A stretch of 64,000 nt of DNA from Roseateles oligotrophus (GTDB lineage Bacteria; Pseudomonadota; Gammaproteobacteria; Burkholderiales; Burkholderiaceae_C), in contig NZ_JAJIRN010000003.1 in assembly GCF_025717515.1 (NCBI RefSeq), positions 496,001 to 560,000 of the forward strand, written 5' to 3'. This document shows positions 43,200 through 50,246 of this stretch, piece after piece (positions within the stretch are counted from its first letter, which is position 1; each line of letters starts with the position of its first letter). Made by a program: the position numbers and the translations under genes. The notes below the pieces were generated by a model, which saw nothing but the letters and a program-made list of their open reading frames with translations, had not been told where the DNA came from and made no database searches.

Positions 43200-44516
43200 A
43201 TGAGCTCATCCACTTTGACCGCCAAGACCGCCCTCAACCCAGCCGCAGCCAAGGCGCGCAACCCGTCAACTTGGGTGCTCAGCCTGTACTTCCTGCAAGG
43301 CCTGCCTTTCTTCATGGTCAATGTGGTGGCCGGGCTGATGTTGAAGAGCCTGGGCGTCTCGAATGAGGACATCACGCGTTGGACCGGCTTGCTGGGTCTG
43401 GCCTGGGTGTTCAAGCCGCTGTGGAGCCCGCTCTTGGAATTGGCGCCGAGCAAGAAGTGGATGGTGATCGCATTTCAGGCCACCGGCGCCGTCGCGCTGG
43501 GCCTGATCGCTTTGTCGCTCAATCTGCCTAATTTCTTTGTTATGTGCATCGCGATGCTGGCGGTGGCCTCGATTGCCTCGGCCTCGCATGACATCGTCTG
43601 CGACGGGCTTTACATCGCTACCTTGAACGGCAAGCAGCGCGCCGTCTGGGCCGGCTGGCTCGGCACCTGCTTCAATGGCTCAAAGCTGTTTGCGATGGGC
43701 GGGCTGGTGATTCTGGCCGGCCATCTGGAAAAGAGCGCCGGTCCGGTGGTCGCTTGGGCGACCGTCTTCGCCATCGCGGCTCTGACCATGGCCGTGCTGG
43801 CCGGATACCATGTCTGGGCGCTGCCGGACACCCGCAAAAGCGTCGAGATGGGCTCGACTGAAGTGTCCGGCGCCCTGGGCGACGTGATCCGCAGCTTCTT
43901 CCAGTTGAAGGGCGTGTGGACGGCGATTGCCTTCATCTTGCTGTTCCGCGCCGGCGAGTCGCAGGTGCAGGCAATGGGCCCCTTGTTCATGAAGGACGCC
44001 CGAGAGTTGGGTGGCCTGGGTATGGCGACCACCGATGTGGGCCTGTCCTACGGTACGGCCGGCACGCTGGCCTTCTTGGCCGGCAGCATCGCCTCCGGCT
44101 ATTTCACCGCTTGGTTGGGCCTGCGCCGGGCGATGCTGTGGTTGCTGCTGGCGATGAATCTGCCCAATCTGGCCTTCTATTTGCTGGCGCTGTTCCAACC
44201 GACCGATCTGTGGGCGATCTCGCTGGCCGTAAGCCTGGAGACCTTTGGTTATGGCTTTGGCTTTGTCGCGGTGATTCTGTTCATGATGCAGTTCGTCGCC
44301 AAGAGCAAATACCAGACCGCGCATTACGCGATCGCCACTGGCTTCATGGCGCTGGGCTATGTGATTTTCAAATCCATCAGCGGCGACATCCAGAAGATGA
44401 TCGGCTACCAGCACTTCTTCCTCTGGGTGCTGCTGTCTGCCGTGCCGGTGTTCCTGATGATGCGCATCTTGCCGATCCGGGACGAGGAAGAGTCTGACGG
44501 CGCGTCGGCAGCATGA
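43200..44516 (+). CDS. MFS permease, AmpG-like, in nag operon
   Basis: A 438-residue permease with about 12 membrane segments. The N-terminal block WVLSLYFLQGLPFFMVNVVA and SASHDIVCDGLYIATLNGKQ are typical of the AmpG/PAT group, in which AmpG imports GlcNAc-anhydro-MurNAc peptides. In this operon it is the only inner-membrane transporter, so it probably imports GlcNAc, chitobiose or muropeptides. The start ATG at 43200 lies 15 bases after nagZ; an in-frame codon at 43131 lies inside nagZ. The end overlaps the next start as ATGA. Confidence 0.88.
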   Translation: MSSSTLTAKTALNPAAAKARNPSTWVLSLYFLQGLPFFMVNVVAGLMLKSLGVSNEDITRWTGLLGLAWVFKPLWSPLLELAPSKKWMVIAFQATGAVALGLIALSLNLPNFFVMCIAMLAVASIASASHDIVCDGLYIATLNGKQRAVWAGWLGTCFNGSKLFAMGGLVILAGHLEKSAGPVVAWATVFAIAALTMAVLAGYHVWALPDTRKSVEMGSTEVSGALGDVIRSFFQLKGVWTAIAFILLFRAGESQVQAMGPLFMKDARELGGLGMATTDVGLSYGTAGTLAFLAGSIASGYFTAWLGLRRAMLWLLLAMNLPNLAFYLLALFQPTDLWAISLAVSLETFGYGFGFVAVILFMMQFVAKSKYQTAHYAIATGFMALGYVIFKSISGDIQKMIGYQHFFLWVLLSAVPVFLMMRILPIRDEEESDGASAA

Positions 44517-45415
44517 AGGCCTTGTTCCTCGCTGCTGCCGCCTTGCTCACGTCGACCTTGGCAGCCGCGGCCTCGGCCGAGCGCTTCTTTGATGACTTCA
44601 GTTACGCCGACACCGCCGCCTTGTCGGCCAAGGGTTGGACGGCGCGTAGCAAGGCCGGCCACCCCGGTGTAGAGGGCGCGGCTTGGAGCGCAGCTCAATT
44701 CAGTCTGCTTGATGATCCGCTCAGCAAAGGCAATCGGCTCTTGAGGCTAAGCGCCAGCACCGACGGCAGCGGCGCCGGCACGACGCAGGCTCAGTTGTGC
44801 CACGCTCGCAAGTATCTAGAGGGCACTTATGCCGCCCGCATCCGCTTCAGCGACCAACCGGTGGCCGGCGTCGACGGCGATCCGGTGATTCAGACCTTTT
44901 ATGCGGTGACGCCACTCAAGCATGATTTCGACCCCGAATTCAGCGAGATGGACTGGGAGTATTTGCCCAATGGCGGATGGGGCAGCGAGAAGACGCGGCT
45001 TTACGGCATCGCCTGGCAGACCGTGCAACTCAATCCTTGGCAGGCACATAACCAGCAGCACGAAGAGTTCGGTAGCCTGGATGGCTGGCATCAGCTGATG
45101 ATGCAGGTTAGCGAAGGCAAGGTGAAGCTCTTCCTCGATGGCCGGCAAATCGCCACGCACGGTGGGCGTACCTATCCGGTGTCGCCGATGTCGATCAACT
45201 TCAACCTCTGGTTCTCGCCAGGTGGCTTGTTGGCCAAGACCGAGCAGCCGCGCCGTTATGAGCAGGATGTCGACTGGGTCTTCCACGCCCGCAACGAGGT
45301 CTTGAGCCCGGCTCAGGTGAATGCCGAGGTCGCCAAGTTCAGGGCAGCAGGTCTCACTCAGACCGACAGCGTGCCCGCCGCCAACCCGGCCTTGAGCAGT
45401 CTTTGCGATTTTTGA
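44513..45415 (+). CDS. GH16-like exported glycoside hydrolase
   Basis: A 300-residue exported protein (signal peptide cleaved near AAASAE) with a concanavalin-like beta-sandwich. EFSEMDWEYLP contains the GH16 active-site pattern E-x-D-x-E. Other strands (SINFNLWFSPGG, QDVDWVFHARNEVL) also fit. The target glycan is unknown; GH16 usually cuts beta-1,3/1,4 glucans, agarose or keratan-type chains. Its translational coupling to the permease suggests that the polysaccharide is connected to the GlcNAc pathway. Confidence 0.8.
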   Translation: MKALFLAAAALLTSTLAAAASAERFFDDFSYADTAALSAKGWTARSKAGHPGVEGAAWSAAQFSLLDDPLSKGNRLLRLSASTDGSGAGTTQAQLCHARKYLEGTYAARIRFSDQPVAGVDGDPVIQTFYAVTPLKHDFDPEFSEMDWEYLPNGGWGSEKTRLYGIAWQTVQLNPWQAHNQQHEEFGSLDGWHQLMMQVSEGKVKLFLDGRQIATHGGRTYPVSPMSINFNLWFSPGGLLAKTEQPRRYEQDVDWVFHARNEVLSPAQVNAEVAKFRAAGLTQTDSVPAANPALSSLCDF

Positions 45416-45437
45416 GTCGCCGTTAAAGAACTTCAAG

Positions 45438-46505
45438 ATGAGCGTCAACAAGAGATTCGCGTCGGTTGACGCGCTGCGCGGCCTGACGGTCGCGGCCATG
45501 CTGCTGGTCAACAATCCCGGCAGCTGGAGCTTCGTCTACGCGCCGCTGGAGCATTCCGAGTGGCACGGTTGGACGCCGACCGATCTGATTTTCCCCTTCT
45601 TCTTGTTCATCGTCGGGGTCTCGATCGCGCTGGCCTTTGGTGCGCGGATTGAGTCCGGCGCGCCGACCGCCGCGATGGCTCGAACCGTTATCAAACGGGC
45701 CTGCCGCATCATCGTGCTGGGCTTGGTCTTGCATGGCTTGGCTTGGTGGTTGATGCATAAACCCGAGTTCCGCATCCCCGGCGTATTGCAGCGCATCGGC
45801 CTGTGTTTTGCTTTCGTGGGTCTCGTATCCATCTACCTTCGACCGCGCGCCCAGTGGCTGTTGTTGGCGGCGCTTTTGATCGGGTATGCCTGCCTGCTGA
45901 CCTGGGGCGGGTCGCTTGAAAAAGTTGGCAATATTGCGTCGCGCTGGGATGGCGTGCTGTTTGGCCGTTTCGGCTACGAGTGGGTTGCGGCCACCGGCGT
46001 CGGTCACGATCCTGAGGGCTTGGTCAGCACGCTGGGCGCTTTGTCGACCGCCTTGCTGGGCTTGTTGGCGGGCCAACTACTGCGCCGGGACCAGATCTTC
46101 AATTTGATCGCATTGGGTTTGGGCTGCGCGATGCTGGGCATGGTCTGGGCCGAATGGTTGCCACTGAATAAACAGTTATGGACCTCGAGCTTTGTGCTCT
46201 GGACCGGCGGCCTTGGCGCCTTGGCCTTGGGGCTGGCGCATCAATTGATCGACAAGGCCGGCTGGCCAGCCGTTGGGCGCAGCTTTGGTGTCAATGCCAT
46301 CGCGGCCTATGCGGGCGCCTGGATGTGCACGGTGGTGCTGGAAGGCTTTGGCTTGATGAAGCCGCTGTACGCTGGCGCCTTTGGCTGGCTCGAGCCGATG
46401 GTCGGGCCGTTCGGCCAGTCCTTGGCGTTTGCGCTTGCGTTTGTGGGTGTGTGGGCCTTGATCGTGCGGGTGCTGGAGCGGCGCGGCATATCTATCAAGG
46501 TGTAA
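45438..46505 (+). CDS. NagX-like membrane acyltransferase (DUF5009/HGSNAT family)
   Basis: A 355-residue membrane protein with about ten hydrophobic segments. RFASVDALRGLTVAAMLLVN and GWTPTDLIFPFFLFIVGVSI are characteristic of the bacterial relatives of heparan-alpha-glucosaminide N-acetyltransferase, called NagX in several nag regulons. It may acetylate glucosamine or a glucosamine-containing sugar across the membrane, feeding deacetylated oligomers back to the GlcNAc route. Role inferred from family and context. Confidence 0.85.
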   Translation: MSVNKRFASVDALRGLTVAAMLLVNNPGSWSFVYAPLEHSEWHGWTPTDLIFPFFLFIVGVSIALAFGARIESGAPTAAMARTVIKRACRIIVLGLVLHGLAWWLMHKPEFRIPGVLQRIGLCFAFVGLVSIYLRPRAQWLLLAALLIGYACLLTWGGSLEKVGNIASRWDGVLFGRFGYEWVAATGVGHDPEGLVSTLGALSTALLGLLAGQLLRRDQIFNLIALGLGCAMLGMVWAEWLPLNKQLWTSSFVLWTGGLGALALGLAHQLIDKAGWPAVGRSFGVNAIAAYAGAWMCTVVLEGFGLMKPLYAGAFGWLEPMVGPFGQSLAFALAFVGVWALIVRVLERRGISIKV

Positions 46506-46514
46506 GCTCAAATC

Positions 46515-47531
46515 ATGAAGCCCATGCTCGAGCGTGATCGCGTTACGCGGGAAATATTCGAACAAGAGATCGTGCCCGCCTATCAACCGGTGGTGATGCG
46601 CGGCTTGGTCGGGCAATGGCCGCTGGTGACCCAAGGTCGTGCGGGGCTGGAGCCCTGCTTGCAGTACTTGATGAGCTTTGACCAGGGCGAGGCCGTGGAC
46701 GCCGTGCTGGCCAAGCCGGGGCCCACGCGCGCCTTCAGCTATAAGCCGGAACTGGATGGTTTCAACTTCATGTACGACAAGCGCCCCTATGCCGCCTTGT
46801 TTGAACAGCTTTGGCGCTACAGCCATTTCGCCGAGCCGCCCAGCTTGGCGGCGCAAAGTGCGCTGGTGTCAGAGGCCTTGCCCGGCCTTGAACGGGTCAA
46901 TGCCTGCCCGCTGCTAGCGGCCGATGTTACGCCGCGCATCTGGATTGGCAACCGTGCCACGGTGCCTGCGCATTTCGACGACTCCCACAATATTGCCTGC
47001 GTCGCAGCAGGACGGCGCCGTTTCACTTTGCTGCCGCCGCAATGTGCACCGCTGCTTTATCTGGGGCCACCGGACTATGCGCCGACGCCCGCGCCCATGT
47101 CGGTGGTGCCCGATTTGCTGACGGCCGACAGGGAGCGCTTTCCCTTGCTGGCTGAGGCCTTGGAGCATGCCGCGGTGGCCGAGTTGGAGCCGGGCGACGC
47201 GCTCTACATCCCGCCCTTGTGGTTCCATCAGGTTGAGGCGCTGGCGCCGCATCTGAATATTCTGATGAACTACTGGTGGCGGCCCGAGCCCGCACCGCAG
47301 CGCAAGGATGACTTGCACATCGCCGCCATGCGCTTGGCAATGCTTGCATTTCGCCATCTGCCTGAGCCTGAGCGCGAAGGCTGGCGCGCCATGCTGGCGC
47401 ATTATGTGTTTGGGGCGAGGGATGAGGCGCTTGCGCATATTCCCGCAGGCCAGCGGCATATGTTCGGCGAAGTGGATGCGGCCTTCGATGCGGCGATCCG
47501 CAGAGATATCGCTGACCGCATGAATTCCTGA
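46515..47531 (+). CDS. Cupin-8/JmjC-like protein, first paralogue
   Basis: A 338-residue protein of the cupin-8 (JmjC-like) group. Putative iron ligands are the H-x-D in VPAHFDDSHNIACVAAGRRR and the His in GDALYIPPLWFHQVEAL. The N-terminus (QPVVMRGLVGQWPLVTQGRA) is typical of these 2-oxoglutarate-dependent-dioxygenase-like proteins, some of which hydroxylate proteins. It has no signal peptide. It is nine bases after the nagX-like gene and 17 before a paralogue. Pairing with a halogenase and TonB receptors recurs in other bacteria from what I remember; the substrate is unknown. Confidence 0.85.
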   Translation: MKPMLERDRVTREIFEQEIVPAYQPVVMRGLVGQWPLVTQGRAGLEPCLQYLMSFDQGEAVDAVLAKPGPTRAFSYKPELDGFNFMYDKRPYAALFEQLWRYSHFAEPPSLAAQSALVSEALPGLERVNACPLLAADVTPRIWIGNRATVPAHFDDSHNIACVAAGRRRFTLLPPQCAPLLYLGPPDYAPTPAPMSVVPDLLTADRERFPLLAEALEHAAVAELEPGDALYIPPLWFHQVEALAPHLNILMNYWWRPEPAPQRKDDLHIAAMRLAMLAFRHLPEPEREGWRAMLAHYVFGARDEALAHIPAGQRHMFGEVDAAFDAAIRRDIADRMNS

Positions 47532-47548
47532 ATTCAGCATGGAGACCT

Positions 47549-48499
47549 ATGAAGCCGGTTGAGAGTTGCGTGGCGGCCGATGAGCCGGAGCTTAAGCGAC
47601 GCCTTGAGCAATCTGCTCAGCCGCTGTTGCTCAGGGGGCTGGTCCGGCACTGGCCTGCAGTACATGCCGGCCGTGAAACGGCTCTGGGTATTTGTGACTA
47701 TCTGCGCCGGTTTGATCAGGGGACTGAGGTCATCGCCACCAAGACGCGAGCTTCGGCACGCGGTGTGATGGGTTTTAACGAAGCCCTGACCGACTTTGAT
47801 TTCGTCAAGGCGCGCATGGGCTTGGCCGAGTTCATGGCGCATCTGCAGGCCTATTTGCCTGTTGAGGGCGTGCCGTCCATTGCCGCGCAATGCGCCAAGG
47901 TGAGCGAAGTCATCCCTGGCTTCTTGGCCGAAAACTCCCTGAACGCATTGCCGGGCGTGATTCCAAACTTTTGGCTGGGCAATGCGCTGACGGTGCCGGT
48001 GCATCATGACCATCCCTACAACATCGCTTGCGTAGTGGCGGGGCGGCGCCGCTTTACGCTTTTTGCGCCCGAGCAGGTGGGCAATCTCTACATGGGCCCG
48101 CTTGAGTTCACGCCGTCGGGCGCGCCGATCTCGGTCGTGCATCCGAATCAACCCGACCTTGAGCGGTATCCGCGCTACCGTGAGGCCTTGGCTTGCGCCC
48201 AGATCGCCGAGATGGAGCCGGGCGACGCGCTCTACATCCCGCCATTGTGGTTCCATCAGGTCGAGGCCTTGGAGAAAGTGAACCTGCTGATCAACTACTG
48301 GTGGCCGGTGATGGGAGAGCCCGAACTGCCAAGCCCGGTAGCCAGCCTGCTCCAAGCCATCAAGGTGTTGAATGCAATTCCCGCCCATCAGCGCGATGCC
48401 TGGGCGGCCATGTTCGAGCACTATGTGGTGCAGCGAAAGCAAGATCCTGCGGCGCACATACCCGCTCAGATGCAGGGAGTTTTGGCGCGGCGGTCGTGA
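47549..48499 (+). CDS. Cupin-8/JmjC-like protein, second paralogue
   Basis: A 316-residue paralogue of the preceding gene. It keeps H-x-D in VPVHHDHPYNIACVVAGRRR and the distal His in GDALYIPPLWFHQVEALEKV, and the N-terminal PLLLRGLVRHWPAVHAGRET. Identity between the two is concentrated in the cupin core, with different outer loops, suggesting different partners. It ends 29 bases from the convergent halogenase gene. Confidence 0.85.
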   Translation: MKPVESCVAADEPELKRRLEQSAQPLLLRGLVRHWPAVHAGRETALGICDYLRRFDQGTEVIATKTRASARGVMGFNEALTDFDFVKARMGLAEFMAHLQAYLPVEGVPSIAAQCAKVSEVIPGFLAENSLNALPGVIPNFWLGNALTVPVHHDHPYNIACVVAGRRRFTLFAPEQVGNLYMGPLEFTPSGAPISVVHPNQPDLERYPRYREALACAQIAEMEPGDALYIPPLWFHQVEALEKVNLLINYWWPVMGEPELPSPVASLLQAIKVLNAIPAHQRDAWAAMFEHYVVQRKQDPAAHIPAQMQGVLARRS

Positions 48500-48528
48500 A
48501 CGGCCGCACATAGGCCCCAGACAGGCCG

Positions 48529-50139
48529 CTACCAGAGATAAAGCTGCAGGGTCTGGTCACCGGCGCGGGGTGGAATATTGGCAAGCAGTTCGCGGTGGTC
48601 GGGGAAGTTCAGGGCGCTGCGCGCCACGAAGTCATCCACCGTGTTCAGGCGATGGCGTGCTTGATGGGCGGTCGGCGGTTGTAAGTCATCCCCTTCTGGA
48701 AAAATGCCCATGCCTGCCAGCAGCGCATACCAAGAAACGATCGGATAGCCCTGCCCGAAGCGGCCCGCTTTGAGAACGGGCGCCAGTGGCTTGCGCGACA
48801 TCCAGGTCATCAGCACCTGTTGCAGCGAGGCCGACAAATTCATGTTCTCGGCGTTGGCGCGCCAGTAATCGGTGTCGGTGCGCGAATTGGTTTTGTAGTG
48901 CGCCACGATGTAGTCGCGGGTGTTCTCGAAGCGCACCCGCATGGCTTCGTTGAACTGGTCCTGAGCGGCTTGGCTGATGTCGCCCTGCTCCAACGCATCC
49001 ACCAGCATGCCCGCCGTGCGTTGCACAAACAACAGCGCCGTGGCCTCCAGCGGTTCAATGAAGCCTTGTGACAAGCCCACAGCCACGCAATTGCGATTCC
49101 ATTGCTTGGCCATGCGGCCGACACGCATCTTCAGGTGCCGGGCCGGGAGGTCGGAATCCAGCGCGCCGATGTGTTTGCGCAACTCGGTCTCGGCCTGGTC
49201 CGCCGAGCAATGCGCGCTGCTGTACACATAGCCGTTGCCGCAGCGATTGGTGAGCGGAATCTTCCAGGCCCAACCGTGACGCAATGCGGTGGAAACGGTT
49301 TGTGATTCGATGACGCCTTCGTGCGGCGTAGGCATGGCTATCGCCGCGTCGTTGAAGAGGTTTTCGGCGTAGGAGATGAACGGGGTCTGCAGTGCTTTGC
49401 CGATCAGCAAGGAGGCAAAGCCGCTGCAGTCGACGAAGAAGTCGGCCTCCAGGGAGCTTCCGTCACCGAGTTGCAGGCGATCGATATCGCCCCGCTCATT
49501 CAGCATCACTTCGGTGACATGGCCTTGCAGATGGCAAACGCCGCGCTCCACGGTCTTGCGGCCTAAAAATGCCCCGAGCAAAGTGGCGTCGAAGTGATAG
49601 CCGTACCAAACGTCAAAGGGAAAGCTGTGTTGCGCGCGCGGACCACGGCCCTGGCGGGCCAGTGCGGCGGCGACGAAAAAGCGGTCGGGGTGGGCGTGGA
49701 CGTCCGCGCCGTCCAGCCGCGCATGGACGTTGTCCACGAATTGATGCATGGTCATGTTGTCCAGCATCGAGGCGAAGGGGTGGAAGTAGCGCTCGAAACC
49801 CGGTTTGGTGGACCAGTTCTGAAAGGTGATGCCACTCTTGTAGGTGGCGTTGCAGGCCGGCATCCATTCCGACTCTTCGATGCCCAAGCCATCGAAGAAG
49901 CCGCGCAGCCAGGGCGTCGAGCCTTCGCCCACGCCGATGATGCCAACCTGCGGTGACTCCACCACTGTCACCTTGAGCCGAGGACCGTAGGCCGTGGTCG
50001 CCAGCATCAGCGCCGTCATCCAGCCCGCCGTGCCGCCCCCCACCACGCAAACATGTCGCACGGGTGGCGGTGCGTCGGTGGATTCGCCAAGTGAGCGGGC
50101 GGCAATGTGTTGATTGAAGACGGTGGCGGTGTCGTTCAT
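48529..50139 (-). CDS. Flavin-dependent tryptophan-halogenase-like protein
   Basis: A 536-residue FAD-binding protein of the PrnA/RebH family. The dinucleotide site is HVCVVGGGTAGWM (residues 29-41). Lys101 in NATYKSGITFQNW corresponds to the lysine that reacts with hypochlorous acid, and the halogenase motif W-x-W-x-I-P is intact as GWAWKIPL. The ATG at 50139 is chosen because the alternative GTG at 50178 lies inside a terminator hairpin. Members near TonB receptors and nag or xylan genes form a separate subgroup with no known substrate; actual tryptophan halogenation is unproven. Confidence 0.88.
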   Translation of the reverse strand: MNDTATVFNQHIAARSLGESTDAPPPVRHVCVVGGGTAGWMTALMLATTAYGPRLKVTVVESPQVGIIGVGEGSTPWLRGFFDGLGIEESEWMPACNATYKSGITFQNWSTKPGFERYFHPFASMLDNMTMHQFVDNVHARLDGADVHAHPDRFFVAAALARQGRGPRAQHSFPFDVWYGYHFDATLLGAFLGRKTVERGVCHLQGHVTEVMLNERGDIDRLQLGDGSSLEADFFVDCSGFASLLIGKALQTPFISYAENLFNDAAIAMPTPHEGVIESQTVSTALRHGWAWKIPLTNRCGNGYVYSSAHCSADQAETELRKHIGALDSDLPARHLKMRVGRMAKQWNRNCVAVGLSQGFIEPLEATALLFVQRTAGMLVDALEQGDISQAAQDQFNEAMRVRFENTRDYIVAHYKTNSRTDTDYWRANAENMNLSASLQQVLMTWMSRKPLAPVLKAGRFGQGYPIVSWYALLAGMGIFPEGDDLQPPTAHQARHRLNTVDDFVARSALNFPDHRELLANIPPRAGDQTLQLYLW

Positions 50140-50154
50140 GAGGGCTTCGCAAGG

Positions 50155-50192
50155 TAAAAAGGGGAACGTGTTTGACACGTCCCCCTTTGATT
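50155..50192 (-). terminator. Rho-independent terminator after first TonB receptor
   Basis: On the minus strand AAAGGGGGACGTG and CACGTTCCCCTTTTT pair around a short TCAAA loop and end in a T-run. It follows the receptor gene at 50247 and precedes the halogenase, which would therefore be expressed by read-through or from its own promoter. Confidence 0.75.
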
Positions 50193-50204
50193 ATGGTCAC
50201 ATTG

Positions 50205-50238
50205 GGCGCTACTGGAACCCGAGGGCCCTGGTAGCGCC
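50205..50238. repeat. Inverted repeat after first TonB receptor
   Basis: GGCGCTAC (50205-50212) and GTAGCGCC (50231-50238) form a perfect hairpin stem just before the terminator. It may stabilise the receptor mRNA 3' end. Confidence 0.6.
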
Positions 50239-50246
50239 GTCTGACA

